Positions 9,669 to 19,563 of a DNA stretch of 64,000 nt are shown piece by piece. Numbering within the stretch: position 1 is the first letter of the stretch; every line of letters begins with the position of its first letter. The notes beneath the pieces are model-generated. The model worked only from the letters and a program-made list of their open reading frames with translations, did no database searches and was not told the origin of the DNA. Source of the DNA: Bacteroidota bacterium (GTDB lineage Bacteria > Bacteroidota > Bacteroidia > UKL13-3); contig JAIXSO010000036.1 of the NCBI GenBank assembly GCA_027484685.1, positions 54,432 to 118,431 on the forward strand, read 5' to 3'. The translations under genes were made by a program, and so were the position numbers.

Positions 9669-9728
9669 AATTCAATAAAATTGGTTATACGAATAATGAA
9701 AAAATTAGCTAATAAAAAAAGTAATAAG

Positions 9729-12494
9729 TTAACTTATCTTTCTTTGGTAAATAGTATAAATTAAAACCATACCTGCTAAAATGATCAAAACCCATTCATG
9801 CGGTTCTGGTGTTCCTGTAGCTTCCATGAGGCCAAATCCAAATGGTTTAGTAAGTTGATCTTTACCATTTTCGTTGGTTCTGTTAAATCTATCTTCACTT
9901 TGTTCTGCTTCTTTTAACCGTTTCCATTGTTCTTCATCTACCAATACAATCATAGATGAATATGGAGTAACAATGCTGTTTTTTACTGCTACTTTATGTA
10001 TTAAATCTAAGTTTTTATTTTCACTCAAAGCCTTGCCATTGGCTTGCTGCATTAATAGTTGTATGTATTTTTGCGCTGCAATGGGTGTAATCAATTTATG
10101 GTCTAAATTGTTTACTTTATGGCTTTGATTGCCTAATTGCCAAGAATAATTGCCTTCAATAACATTTTGAGTATTGTTATTTTTATATAAGAATTGAATA
10201 GCTTGTTCTAAACTAGTAACCGCAGTTCCATTCGATGCCAAAATACTTTCAAATAAATTATCGCTATAAACTGGAGCTTCATTTCCGTTAATATGGCATA
10301 TAATTATAGGCTTTGGACTTTTAAGCATGGGTAACTTTAGTGTATCAATTTCGTTGGAGCCTTCATCGGTTAAAACAATAATGGCATCATAATTTGATAA
10401 GTTATTTTTTTTGCTAAAATTAGTGAGTAATTGAGCGGGATGTTGTATTCCAAAGTATGTTATTTGTGCTATTTCACTTTCATTTACTGGCTTCATTTTG
10501 TTGTTGTCATCACTAGCAAAAATTTGGTATTTGGTAGTTTGAGACAATAATTTTAAGTAATTTATATTTTCAGTAAGTTGCGTTTTATACTTACTCATGC
10601 TGTAAGATTCGTCTAGTAGTAAAGCTAGTTTAAGCGGTCTGCTCGTAGGTTTTGGTTCATTGTTTATGGTTAACGAAATATTAGAATCAACTGCAATTGA
10701 TGCGTCTTGAGGTAAAGCGCTAAATGGTTTTTCTCCAATAATGTTTGGCATCCAATCATCGCTATTCCAACTTATATTATTTGTGTAGTTTCTTCCGGTT
10801 TCATCACTCCAATAAACATTTCGTTTTTCTAATAACTTTAATGAAGGAATTTTATTATCAGCAGTTTTTAAAACCACATATTTTAACCATAAATGAAAAG
10901 GTTCTCCATCCACAATGGTACGTTTATTTCTAAGTTTGTATTCTTTTTGTTTTGGTAAAATAGGAAAAGCTCTTAACCTATATTGATGAGGGCCAACTTG
11001 CTCTAAAAGCGATGGGTCAACTCTACGTTCAACTTCTTGATTGTAAATTTTTTGTGCAGCACCTCTTGGCGAAACCCTATACTCAAATTTCTTTTTTATC
11101 TTGTCATCATTACTTAGCCATAAACCAGTAATTGCTGCATTTTCGGGTAGTTTAAAATAATAAAATATTTCTAATCTTTCAAATGTTTGATTCAAATACC
11201 TTTCATGCAGTGTTACTTCTGCTGCGTTAGCTGATTCATTAATTTCTATATCTTGATTGGTAATCAATACTTTTGTTTCATCAATATTAAGTACACCTGC
11301 TTTAGCCATATCTCTATCGTAGGTGGCCGAAAGGGCATTTTTAACAGCATGGCTTTCTGCTTTTTGAATTGGAATGTCAAAGATGGTTTCATACAATTGT
11401 TCTGCTTTTTGCATATCGTAATTCGCTTCCTTTACATCTTGATATAAAAACGGATACATCAATCCATTGAATATATTTTGCATGGTTTCTGATTTGCTTT
11501 CTAATTTAAAAGCTTCTTTATAAATATGTCCAATAAACTCCATTCCTTTCCAGGTATCAACATATCTGTATGGAGCTAAATAAGCATTTGTAAGGCCAGC
11601 TTTTACTTTATTTTCTGCTTCAATAATTGCCATTTTATCTGCTTGTTGATAGCTAGTTTTATCTGCCAGTTTAAATGCCAATTGTTGCGGCTGGTTATTG
11701 CTTGTAAAATAAATAATGGTAAGAAAAATAAAGGCAAATCCGCTTGTAACTAAATATGCTTTTCTGTTTTCAATTTTATAGGCTTGGTATGTTTCAAAAA
11801 ACGATTTTAAGTAATAATAAATCATTGCGAAGGGAGCAATTAGAAATAGCGTAAAACTTAAAATAAAGAAGATGCTGGACATGAAACCAACAAGAGTAAA
11901 TTGCAAGAAATGAAGAGGATTTTCAATAATGTATTTTACAATATCAATAATATGTTTTAACATTTCAAACAATCCTCTAATAAAAAAACTTATCAATGGA
12001 ATTGTAATAAATAATAAAAGTAAACTTACGTAAATACCTGCCATTGCTAGCAAAGTATGCATTAACATTTTAACTGTGTTGGTTTTTTCTGAAGGTTTTA
12101 TAATGCTAATAAAGTAATAGCCAATAGCGATAATTACTGAATAAATAATCACACCTGTTCCTAAAGTTAATTCTCTAAAGGCAGTCATACGCAATATGCA
12201 TAACAGTAATATTGGAACTTGAACGCCATAAAAATAATTGATGAGTTTGGTCGGATTGTTTTGAAGAGTTTTTAAACCAATTACCACACTAATTACAGGT
12301 AGTATAAGTATTATAAAACTGCTTATAACCAAACTAGCTGGAATAAGTCCTTCCCAAATATCAGCAATAACATATAACAGGAAAGGATCCTCAATTTGAA
12401 CCGTAATCAATGTGAGTAGAAATACCAAATTCCACGACCAAAATATGGTGTATTTTATCCAGTTTTTAGCAATAAATAATTTTAGTTTATTCAT
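9729..12494 (-). CDS. XrtN-system VIT domain protein (exosortase substrate)
   Basis: 921 residues. Six or seven transmembrane helices fill about residues 15-265. A VIT domain spans about 405-535, ending in the typical RRVDPSLLEQVGPHQYRLRAF pattern. A von Willebrand A domain follows, with a MIDAS motif DESYS at 628-632. The C terminus carries an exosortase-type sorting tail: TGTPEPHEW (PEP at 896-898), a hydrophobic helix, then the basic YQRKIS end. The exosortase lies 4 bp upstream, so the two are almost certainly co-transcribed. By family knowledge the tail is cut by the membrane exosortase. The extracellular vWA/VIT part suggests metal-dependent adhesion or protein binding at the cell surface; its ligand is unknown. 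Confidence 0.88.
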   Translation of the reverse strand: MNKLKLFIAKNWIKYTIFWSWNLVFLLTLITVQIEDPFLLYVIADIWEGLIPASLVISSFIILILPVISVVIGLKTLQNNPTKLINYFYGVQVPILLLCILRMTAFRELTLGTGVIIYSVIIAIGYYFISIIKPSEKTNTVKMLMHTLLAMAGIYVSLLLLFITIPLISFFIRGLFEMLKHIIDIVKYIIENPLHFLQFTLVGFMSSIFFILSFTLFLIAPFAMIYYYLKSFFETYQAYKIENRKAYLVTSGFAFIFLTIIYFTSNNQPQQLAFKLADKTSYQQADKMAIIEAENKVKAGLTNAYLAPYRYVDTWKGMEFIGHIYKEAFKLESKSETMQNIFNGLMYPFLYQDVKEANYDMQKAEQLYETIFDIPIQKAESHAVKNALSATYDRDMAKAGVLNIDETKVLITNQDIEINESANAAEVTLHERYLNQTFERLEIFYYFKLPENAAITGLWLSNDDKIKKKFEYRVSPRGAAQKIYNQEVERRVDPSLLEQVGPHQYRLRAFPILPKQKEYKLRNKRTIVDGEPFHLWLKYVVLKTADNKIPSLKLLEKRNVYWSDETGRNYTNNISWNSDDWMPNIIGEKPFSALPQDASIAVDSNISLTINNEPKPTSRPLKLALLLDESYSMSKYKTQLTENINYLKLLSQTTKYQIFASDDNNKMKPVNESEIAQITYFGIQHPAQLLTNFSKKNNLSNYDAIIVLTDEGSNEIDTLKLPMLKSPKPIIICHINGNEAPVYSDNLFESILASNGTAVTSLEQAIQFLYKNNNTQNVIEGNYSWQLGNQSHKVNNLDHKLITPIAAQKYIQLLMQQANGKALSENKNLDLIHKVAVKNSIVTPYSSMIVLVDEEQWKRLKEAEQSEDRFNRTNENGKDQLTKPFGFGLMEATGTPEPHEWVLIILAGMVLIYTIYQRKIS

Positions 12495-12498
12495 AGTT

Positions 12499-13989
12499 TT
12501 ATTGTTTTGTAATAGTTTCTGTGTTAAATGATTGATGAATTGCCTTGTTTAAAAATTGAAGCAATTCTTGAACTTGTTGTTTGTTGGAATTATTATGAAT
12601 TACTATATTCATTAAAACCCAATTCGATTCCTTACCACTTAACTCTAGCCAATTTCTATAGCTATAATCATCAGTTATAATTTGAGGTGATTGAAACCAA
12701 GAATAAACCACAGATTCTTGTTTGTTAAATTGAATGAATTTTACTGGAAACGATTTATTTACAAGCAAGGTTTGCACAGATTGTAAATTATTTCCAGCAG
12801 CTTCAAAACAAAGTTCTGGTTTATGTTGCGCACGCCAATCGTTACCAATAACTATAATAGCCTCACCAATAATTTCTTTATATTTTAATTCAAATTTTTG
12901 TGCAGCACTTCCATCTTTTTCAAAAACTGCTTTTTCACCATTGTTGAAACTTTTGGTTTTTATGCTAAAATTTTCGTTTGATTTTAAGTATGGAATTGCT
13001 TTTTTAATTGTCTTGTATTCTGGTTTTTGTGGAAAGGTTAATAATATTAGTATTAGCACATTTAGTACAACTAAATACTTGGTATTGTGTTCTTTAAATT
13101 CTACTTCTTGTGTTAAAATTTCGGTTTGGTTACTATTATTTAGTTTAAAATAAATAGCTAAAAAATGAACCAATAAGCACGACAAAACTATGCCAAAGGC
13201 GGCAATGCTATAATGAAAATACTGAACACCTTTCTCCAATCCTTGAATAGAATTAAGCATTACCAAAGTACTTACTCTAATAATATTAAAGAATAAAATG
13301 GAGATAATTAAAATGAGTAATAAGCCTAACCATTTTAAGTTTAGTTTTATTTTGTTTATCCAAGTATAAGCTATAAAAAAAATTAAGCCAACCCATAAAC
13401 CTTTTATACCACTGCAATCAATATCAACTTGAGAAGCTTTATTTTCTATAATTAAAATAGTATCTCTTGAGTTTAAATTAAAACCGAACCAAGTCATTTG
13501 CGAAGCTACAAAATCAACTGAAAGCATACGCAATGGAAAGCCAATATAAGTATCTAATTGCCTACCAAAAGGCAAACACATTAACAGTAAAGCAAATGGA
13601 ATTAAGCCGTTTTTCCAAACAGCTTTTGGTATTGTAAAAGATAATAATAAGTAAAAGCCAATTAAACCAATTGCAGTAGTAAATAAATTGATGCGCACAT
13701 AATAATTTACAAATGGAAATAAACATGCAGTGAAAATAAACGCTGCTGTATTCCATTTATAAAAGTAAACTGGTTTAAAAAAGGTAAAACTAACTGTTTT
13801 GTTTTTTTGAATAACCCAGTATGAAATTGCTAGTAGCATTAATATAAAAAGCGCATCAAAATGATCTGTTATACTTACATAAATGTACTTAAAAGCCTGG
13901 AAAATATACACAATAAATAGAATAACTAATATGCCATAAAGAGCATAATCTTTAAGCAATAATCTATTTGAAAGTGTGTTTTTATACAT
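12499..13989 (-). CDS. xrtN: Exosortase N with C-terminal EpsI-like domain
   Basis: 496 residues. The N-terminal polytopic exosortase core carries the expected catalytic triad: Cys192 in DIDCSGIKG, Arg238 in NIIRVST and His259 in QYFHYSIAA, each at a membrane boundary. After one more helix near 305-320, the last 170 residues are extracytoplasmic, and HKPELCFEAAG at 388-398 recalls the HxPxxCxPxxG signature of EpsI/DUF3485. The enzyme recognises PEP-like C-terminal tails and cleaves or transfers them. Its probable dedicated substrate is encoded 4 bp downstream. The protein reads leftward from an ATG 87 bp away from a small secreted protein gene on the same strand. Confidence 0.88.
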   Translation of the reverse strand: MYKNTLSNRLLLKDYALYGILVILFIVYIFQAFKYIYVSITDHFDALFILMLLAISYWVIQKNKTVSFTFFKPVYFYKWNTAAFIFTACLFPFVNYYVRINLFTTAIGLIGFYLLLSFTIPKAVWKNGLIPFALLLMCLPFGRQLDTYIGFPLRMLSVDFVASQMTWFGFNLNSRDTILIIENKASQVDIDCSGIKGLWVGLIFFIAYTWINKIKLNLKWLGLLLILIISILFFNIIRVSTLVMLNSIQGLEKGVQYFHYSIAAFGIVLSCLLVHFLAIYFKLNNSNQTEILTQEVEFKEHNTKYLVVLNVLILILLTFPQKPEYKTIKKAIPYLKSNENFSIKTKSFNNGEKAVFEKDGSAAQKFELKYKEIIGEAIIVIGNDWRAQHKPELCFEAAGNNLQSVQTLLVNKSFPVKFIQFNKQESVVYSWFQSPQIITDDYSYRNWLELSGKESNWVLMNIVIHNNSNKQQVQELLQFLNKAIHQSFNTETITKQ

Positions 13990-14076
13990 GGGTCATGGTG
14001 TAACGAAATGACAATTGAAATATTTTAAGTTTATGAAAAAAATGACAAACTATCATTTAGAAAACTGTATTTAGTT

Positions 14077-14523
14077 TTATTTCTTTCTTGTATCACAAAC
14101 TTGAATAATTTTCCATGAATCATTTTCGTAAAATAGTTGAAAAGCATCTACTCCTTTATGCGAGAATTTGCCATTTACATAAAATTCATAATCGGCCCAA
14201 ACACTTGCCATGGGGTAATCTACTTTTATATCAAATTGAGTAATCCGTTCTTCTATTTGTAAGTTGCGTTTTTTTATGGTTAACACTTGTAGTAAAAAAC
14301 TATCTACAGGTTCGTTTTCGAGAGTGGTAATATTTGTTTTATTGTTTAAAAGAGCCGTTTGAAATCTTGCAGTTTTATGCAAACATTGGTTAACTATACT
14401 GGTATCGCTTTTTTGCATTCCTTCAAAAAATAACAAAATAGTTTGTTTGATATTGTTTTCATGTACCTGAGCAAAAATCCAATTGGGAGCAATTAAAATT
14501 ATCAATAAAAGTAATTTTTTCAT
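14077..14523 (-). CDS. Small secreted NTF2/SnoaL-like protein
   Basis: 148 residues. Signal peptide MKKLLLLIILIAPNWIFA, then a single compact alpha+beta domain: a helical start (IKQTILLFFEGMQKSDTSIV) and a strand-rich end (MASVWADYEFYVNGKFSH, DAFQLFYENDSWKIIQVCDT). This is typical of the SnoaL/DUF4440 NTF2-like fold. Such small periplasmic domains often bind ligands or act as unknown hydrolases, and no catalytic residue can be assigned. It precedes the exosortase gene on the same strand with an 87-bp gap, so it might share the transcript. A role in the XrtN system is not supported by its sequence. Confidence 0.7.
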   Translation of the reverse strand: MKKLLLLIILIAPNWIFAQVHENNIKQTILLFFEGMQKSDTSIVNQCLHKTARFQTALLNNKTNITTLENEPVDSFLLQVLTIKKRNLQIEERITQFDIKVDYPMASVWADYEFYVNGKFSHKGVDAFQLFYENDSWKIIQVCDTRKK

Positions 14524-14575
14524 AATGGAGGAATAAAATAGTTTTCAATTATAATGAATTTGTACATTTGAACGA

Positions 14576-15079
14576 ATGGAAATAAAACTGCCAACAGCAA
14601 GATTATACATGCGTGAGTTTACTTTGGCCGATGCAGAAATTTTGTATCAAATGCATCAAGACCCTGCTATAACTAAATATACTGGCGACCCAATACCTTG
14701 GGATAGTATAGAAATGGTGGAGAAAATTATTGCAGAAGCATTAATGCCACAATATCAATTTGGTATTGGTCGTTGGGCTTGTTATTTACTCGAAAATGAT
14801 GAATTTATAGGTTGGTGTGGACTTAAGAAAGTAGGCGATGAAGTAGATTTAGGTTATAGATTTATACAAAAATATTGGGGTAATGGTTATGCTACCGAAG
14901 CTGCTAAAGCAGTTTTAGAATTTGGAGTTAAAAATAAAATACCAAATATTATTGGTAGAGCTGCTGTTGAAAATACCGCCTCCGTTAAGGTTTTACAAAA
15001 AATTGGGTTAACCTTTAAAGAGTATTATTTTGAAGAAGGCGAAAAACACCAATCCATTAAGTTAGAGTGGATATATTAA
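14576..15079 (+). CDS. GNAT family N-acetyltransferase (RimJ/RimL-like)
   Basis: 167 residues. A single GNAT domain: RLYMREFTLADAEILYQMHQ at the N terminus is typical of the RimJ/RimL subgroup (Acetyltransf_3). The acetyl-CoA pyrophosphate-binding loop is QKYWGNGYATEAA near 100-112, and the C-terminal NTASVKVLQKIGL helix is the usual ending. It would transfer acetyl from acetyl-CoA to an amine, either a protein N terminus or a small molecule; the substrate cannot be told. It is divergent from the NTF2-like gene. A candidate -7 element TACATTTG lies at 14563-14570, six bases before the ATG. Confidence 0.85.
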   Translation: MEIKLPTARLYMREFTLADAEILYQMHQDPAITKYTGDPIPWDSIEMVEKIIAEALMPQYQFGIGRWACYLLENDEFIGWCGLKKVGDEVDLGYRFIQKYWGNGYATEAAKAVLEFGVKNKIPNIIGRAAVENTASVKVLQKIGLTFKEYYFEEGEKHQSIKLEWIY

Positions 15080-15166
15080 TGCCTACAAATAGTTTTTTTA
15101 TTGAGTGGCGTCATGTTTTTTAAAAACCAAAAATTTCAATTTGCACCATAATAAATTACAAGTATT

Positions 15167-15937
15167 ATGATACGTTTTGATTTTATAGAAGCCAATAAAG
15201 AAAAATACCGTGAGCAGTTTTTAACTGCAAAACCATTTCCTCATATTGCCATTGATGGCCTTTGCGATGAAGCAAAATTAACTGAATTATACAACAGTAT
15301 TCCTGAAATTGAAACAGCTAGTGCTGATTATGTTTTTGCAAAAAACAAGTTCGAAAAATCAAAATTTAAGGAATTAGGTGGCATGTTTGAAGAACTTTAT
15401 AACGATTTAATAAGTGTAAGATTTAAAACCTGGATTTCGTATATTACCAACGAAGATGTTTTTATTGATGATACTTTTTATGGTGGAGGCATTCACCAAG
15501 GGCGTGAAGGCAGTTTTTTAGATATGCATGCCGATTTTAATTACCATCCTTTGGTTGAAAATTGGTACCGTAATTTAAACTTATTGCTTTACATTAATAA
15601 AGATTGGCAAGAAAGTTATGGTGGACATTTGCGCTTGGAAGATGAACGAACTGGCGTAAAAACCGAAGTTGGTGTACCTTTTAATCGTTTGGCTATTATG
15701 CATTGTAGGTCGTATACTCTACACGGTTACGATCCAATTAATTTCCCAAAAGGAACTGCCCGCACTTCCATAGCTGCTTATGCTTACACCGTTCATGAAA
15801 ATAACTTTGAAGCACCACGAACCACAGTTTGGCATGTAAAAAAAGACAATCCAATAAAATATGCCTTATCTAAAATTTGGGTTCCAGCTGTAAAACTAAA
15901 AAGTATGTTTTTAAAAAGTAATACTGCTAAGCACTAG
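15167..15937 (+). CDS. 2-oxoglutarate/Fe(II) oxygenase, prolyl-hydroxylase-like
   Basis: 256 residues with a complete 2OG-Fe(II) facial triad: His121 and Asp123 in MHADFNYHP, and His186 in TLHGYDP. Arg199 in GTARTSI is positioned to bind the 2-oxoglutarate carboxylate. YGGHLRLED between the metal ligands is the usual strand of the prolyl 4-hydroxylase/Tpa1-like family. The protein is cytosolic with no signal. Members hydroxylate proline in proteins (for example ribosomal protein or translation factor targets) or free small molecules; the substrate here is unknown. It is monocistronic, ending 20 bp before a strong bidirectional terminator hairpin. Confidence 0.85.
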   Translation: MIRFDFIEANKEKYREQFLTAKPFPHIAIDGLCDEAKLTELYNSIPEIETASADYVFAKNKFEKSKFKELGGMFEELYNDLISVRFKTWISYITNEDVFIDDTFYGGGIHQGREGSFLDMHADFNYHPLVENWYRNLNLLLYINKDWQESYGGHLRLEDERTGVKTEVGVPFNRLAIMHCRSYTLHGYDPINFPKGTARTSIAAYAYTVHENNFEAPRTTVWHVKKDNPIKYALSKIWVPAVKLKSMFLKSNTAKH

Positions 15938-15957
15938 TAATTATGAAGTTAATACAG

Positions 15958-15987
15958 AAAGCTGGTGTAATTTGCACCAGCTTTTTT
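15958..15987. terminator. Intrinsic terminator after the 2OG oxygenase gene
   Basis: AAAGCTGGTG and CACCAGCTTT arms with a 7-base loop, followed by a T-run on the plus strand. Confidence 0.85.
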
Positions 15988-16039
15988 GTTGGTAAACTTT
16001 ACAATAAAACACTTTTTGTTTTTATAAGTTTGTAAAGTT

Positions 16040-16378
16040 ATGGAATGGAATAAATTAACTGCTATAGACCAATTAGAAGAAATAAATAAAAATTCGTTTG
16101 ATACTCCCGTTATGATTTTTAAGCATAGTACCCGTTGTAGCATTAGTTCAAGTGCAATAAATAGGGTAGAGCGCAATTGGAATAACGAACAAGATGATGC
16201 AAAAGTAAAGCCGTATTACCTTGATTTAATTGCTCATCGAGATGTCTCGAACGAGATAGCTAGGAAGTGGAATATTGAACATCAATCACCTCAAGTATTG
16301 GTTATAAAAAATGGGGAGTGTATTTATACTGAAACACATATGGGTATAAATTATGATGAAATTGTTAATATTAAATAA
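16040..16378 (+). CDS. ytxJ: Bacillithiol-system redox-active protein YtxJ
   Basis: 112 residues, matching the YtxJ (DUF2847) thioredoxin-like family. FKHSTRCSISSSA puts the conserved single active-site Cys at residue 33. HQSPQVLVIKNG supplies the cis-Pro region (Pro near 89). The family is found in bacteria that use bacillithiol and is thought to act as a monothiol bacilliredoxin that removes bacillithiol from proteins. Its presence suggests this organism makes bacillithiol, though no bsh gene is in the window. The single Cys (no CXXC) fits a monothiol mechanism. It stands alone between two unrelated genes. Confidence 0.87.
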   Translation: MEWNKLTAIDQLEEINKNSFDTPVMIFKHSTRCSISSSAINRVERNWNNEQDDAKVKPYYLDLIAHRDVSNEIARKWNIEHQSPQVLVIKNGECIYTETHMGINYDEIVNIK

Positions 16379-16436
16379 TAATAGTTGTGCCAAAATGTTT
16401 AAAAAAGTTTAATATTGAATAATAAAATATTATTGA

Positions 16437-18539
16437 ATGTCAATAGATATAGTTACTCTCAAGCTCGTATTATGTATTATAAATATTTTAAATTTATTTA
16501 TATTATATATTCAATATCTTTCTAATAAAGAGTACAAAGGTATTTTACATTGGATTACAGGCTTTGGTTTTATTGCTTTTTCGCAAATAATTACCCTAAA
16601 GTTTATTTTTCCAACAAACGAGTTTATTAGTCTTTTCTCCGATTTATCAATTCTTATCGGTTTTTCTATAGTATCTATTGGAATAAGTTATTTTTTAAAT
16701 GTAAACTTTAAAAGTAAAGTTTACATTTCGTTGGTGTTATTGACGTTGGTAACTGTTTCTGTAGTATTTTTTGCAGGTAATTTGGTTACGGAAAAGTTTC
16801 TTTTATCACTTTTTAAAGCAATTATCTGCTATCATATAGTAGCTAATTTGTTTTATTGTAAAATAGAATCAATAAAAAAGACCACTAATTTTATTGGCAT
16901 CTTATTTTTTGTATACGCAAGTGTTTTTTTAGCCCAAGCTGTTTCGGTTTTGATAAATGGTATCAGTACCAATCTTAATTCACCTTTATTCATCATCATC
17001 TATTTGTTTTCAATTATAGTGGGTATTATATCAACTTTTGGTTTTACATTTTTGGTTAATCAACGATTGATTGGAGAGCGCGATAAAGCGGAAAGAAACG
17101 CACAATTGATTCAATACGCGATTAATAATACTTCTGATGCTGTGTATTGGGTTAAAAAAGATGGTAGTTTTTTAGAATTAAATAATGCGGCATGTAATAT
17201 TTTGGGGTACACTTACAATGAGTTAAAGAAACTTAAAGTACAAGATATTGACCCAGATTATAACTATGAAGTTTGGCCAAAACATTGGGAAGAGCTAAAG
17301 CAAAAGAAATCAATGACCTTTAATAGTAGTCATTTGCGTAAAGATGGAAGCATTGTTCCTACCGAGGTAAATGCTAATTATATTTTTTATAATGGTGATG
17401 AAATTAATTGTGCCTTTGTACGCGATATTACCGACCGTAAATTAGCTGAAGAAAAATTAATTGCAACCAAAAACCATTTAAAAGCCATTTTAGATACTGA
17501 GCCTGAGTGTATTAAATTGTTAACTCAAGATTTGATTTTGCAAGACATGAACCCTGCTGGATTGGCAATGGTTGGGGCTGATAATTTAGAACAAGTTTTG
17601 GGTAAAAATTTAATTGAAGTAATTGATTTACCATATAGAGAAAAATTCAAACAATTGGTGGATGCTGTTTTTAAAGGCGAAAACCGAATGATGGAATATA
17701 AAATTACTGGTTTAAAGGGAGTTCACAGGTGGTTAGAAACCAATGCTGTTCCAATGCGTAACAAGGAAGGAAAAATTTCTTCCTTATTAGCTATTACTCG
17801 CGATGTTTCTGAACGCAAAATAGCTGAACAAAAAGTGCACGAGTTAATGCTTGAAACCATTGATAAAAACAACAGGTTGCAAAACTTTGCACATATTGTA
17901 TCTCATAATATTCGTTCTCACGCGGCCAACTTTAGTGGATTGTTAGATATAATAAAAACTGCTGAATCCGAAGAAGAAAAGCAACTTTATTATGAATATT
18001 TAACATCTAGTAGTGTTAAGTTATCAGAAACAATTGATAATTTAAATGAAATCATAACCATTCAAACTGCAAGTAATTTACCGTTAGAACAGCTTGATTT
18101 ATACAACGAAGTTGAAAAAACAATTCAGTCACAGCGATTAAATATTGTTAACTATAATATTCAGGTTGACAATATGTTACAAAAAGATGTTACTGTTAAC
18201 GCTGTTCCTGCTTATTTAGATAGTATTGTTTTAAATTTAATTACCAATGCCATAAAATACAGAAGCAGCGATAAAACGCCTCACATTAAAGTTTCGTGCT
18301 TGGTAGATGATAAATTTACCCAACTCATTATTGAAGATAATGGAATTGGTATTGATTTAGGAAAAAATGGAAATAAACTTTTTGGTATGTATAAAACCTT
18401 TAATGGCAATAGCGATGCAAAAGGAATAGGATTATTCATTACCAAAAATCAAATCGAGGCATTAAATGGAAAAATTGAAGTAACTAGTCAACTAGGTGTA
18501 GGAACAACTTTTAAAGTTTACTTCCCAAACGTTAATTAG
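16437..18539 (+). CDS. Membrane PAS sensor histidine kinase
   Basis: 700 residues. About seven transmembrane helices fill residues 5-215. A cytoplasmic PAS domain (about 225-340: NNTSDAVYWVKKDGSFLELN) and a second PAS (about 345-465: ILDTEPECIKLLT) come next. The dimerisation/phosphoacceptor region has His490 in FAHIVSHNIRSHAANF, and the HATPase_c domain (about 585-698) has VLNLITNAIKY, EDNGIGID and GIGLFITKNQI. The H-box with NIRSHA instead of EIRTPL is a known variant subgroup in Bacteroidota. No response regulator is adjacent, so it is an orphan kinase. The signal sensed by the 7TM part is unknown. Confidence 0.87.
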   Translation: MSIDIVTLKLVLCIINILNLFILYIQYLSNKEYKGILHWITGFGFIAFSQIITLKFIFPTNEFISLFSDLSILIGFSIVSIGISYFLNVNFKSKVYISLVLLTLVTVSVVFFAGNLVTEKFLLSLFKAIICYHIVANLFYCKIESIKKTTNFIGILFFVYASVFLAQAVSVLINGISTNLNSPLFIIIYLFSIIVGIISTFGFTFLVNQRLIGERDKAERNAQLIQYAINNTSDAVYWVKKDGSFLELNNAACNILGYTYNELKKLKVQDIDPDYNYEVWPKHWEELKQKKSMTFNSSHLRKDGSIVPTEVNANYIFYNGDEINCAFVRDITDRKLAEEKLIATKNHLKAILDTEPECIKLLTQDLILQDMNPAGLAMVGADNLEQVLGKNLIEVIDLPYREKFKQLVDAVFKGENRMMEYKITGLKGVHRWLETNAVPMRNKEGKISSLLAITRDVSERKIAEQKVHELMLETIDKNNRLQNFAHIVSHNIRSHAANFSGLLDIIKTAESEEEKQLYYEYLTSSSVKLSETIDNLNEIITIQTASNLPLEQLDLYNEVEKTIQSQRLNIVNYNIQVDNMLQKDVTVNAVPAYLDSIVLNLITNAIKYRSSDKTPHIKVSCLVDDKFTQLIIEDNGIGIDLGKNGNKLFGMYKTFNGNSDAKGIGLFITKNQIEALNGKIEVTSQLGVGTTFKVYFPNVN

Positions 18540-18570
18540 TTAGTTGTTATAAGTATCAAACTAAATAAAA

Positions 18571-18598
18571 AAAGCAGTTAACTAAACTGCTTTTTTAT
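18571..18598. terminator. Intrinsic terminator between histidine kinase and AMP nucleosidase genes
   Basis: AAAGCAGTT and AACTGCTTT arms around a 5-base loop with A-run before and T-run after, so it can serve both convergent genes. Confidence 0.85.
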
Positions 18599-18631
18599 AA
18601 AATTGAATCCATTACTGGTTCAAGTTTTTAT

Positions 18632-19405
18632 TTATTCAAATCTTAAGTGTTTAACCGATTCGCCTGAATCGCGCAATTCTATTAATGCATCAATACCAAT
18701 TTCAATATGTCGTTTTACATATTTAGCAGTAACTGAACTATCACTTTTCGAAGTTTTCACCCCATCGGGTGTCATTGGGTTATCGCTTACCAAAAGTAAC
18801 GCGCCTTTAGGAATGCTGTTTACAAAACCTACTATAAAAATGGTGGCAGTTTCCATATCGATTGCCATTGCGCGGGTTTTTTTCAAATATTCTTTAAATT
18901 CATCATCGTGTTCCCAAACCCTGCGGTTAGTTGTGTAAACAGTTCCTGTCCAGTAATCTACATCATGATTCACTATGGTGCTCGAAACTGCTTTTTGCAT
19001 TCTAAACGATGGTAATGCTGGAATTTCGGGCATAATATAATCATTGCTCGTTCCTTCGCCTCTAATGGCAGCAATGGGTAAAATTAAATCACCTAGTTTG
19101 GTTATTTTTTTTAAACCACCACATTTTCCTAAAAACAAAACTGCTTTTGGACTTATAGCTGAAAGCAAATCCATAATGGTAGCAGCCATAGCACTTCCCA
19201 TTCCAAAGTTAATTATGGTAATATTTTCGGCCGTGGCCGATTGCATGGGTTTATCTGTACCATCTATTTTTACATTAAATTTTTGAGCAAAAATTTCAAC
19301 ATAATTAAAAAAATTAGTAAGCAGAATGTATTCTCCAAATTTATCAAGTTCCACACCAGTATAGCGTGGAAGCCAATCGTTAACGATATCTGTTTTAGTT
19401 TTCAT
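18632..19405 (-). CDS. amn: AMP nucleosidase (short Bacteroidota form)
   Basis: 257 residues of the nucleoside phosphorylase superfamily. It begins MKTKTDIVNDWLPRYTGVELDKF, the characteristic start of the Bacteroidota AMP nucleosidases. It then shows the phosphorylase fold with NFGMGSAMAATIMDLL, LFLGKCGGLK and AIDMETATIFIVGF (the ribose-binding MET/Glu region), followed by LLLVSDNPMTPDGVKT. The reaction is AMP + H2O to adenine + ribose 5-phosphate, in purine balance. The long N-terminal regulatory domain of the E. coli enzyme is absent, which is normal for this short form. It is single-gene and convergent with the histidine kinase. Confidence 0.88.
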   Translation of the reverse strand: MKTKTDIVNDWLPRYTGVELDKFGEYILLTNFFNYVEIFAQKFNVKIDGTDKPMQSATAENITIINFGMGSAMAATIMDLLSAISPKAVLFLGKCGGLKKITKLGDLILPIAAIRGEGTSNDYIMPEIPALPSFRMQKAVSSTIVNHDVDYWTGTVYTTNRRVWEHDDEFKEYLKKTRAMAIDMETATIFIVGFVNSIPKGALLLVSDNPMTPDGVKTSKSDSSVTAKYVKRHIEIGIDALIELRDSGESVKHLRFE

Positions 19406-19563
19406 AAATTTCTATGTTTTAATTTGCAATATTTAGCATTAATTATGCAAAAGCAATATTATAAAATTATTTTTTACCCAACCTTGGCCCAATACATTCG
19501 TATTAAGGTGTAAAATAACTAATTATTAATTGCCTAACGGAAATAAATTTTACTTAACTTTAA

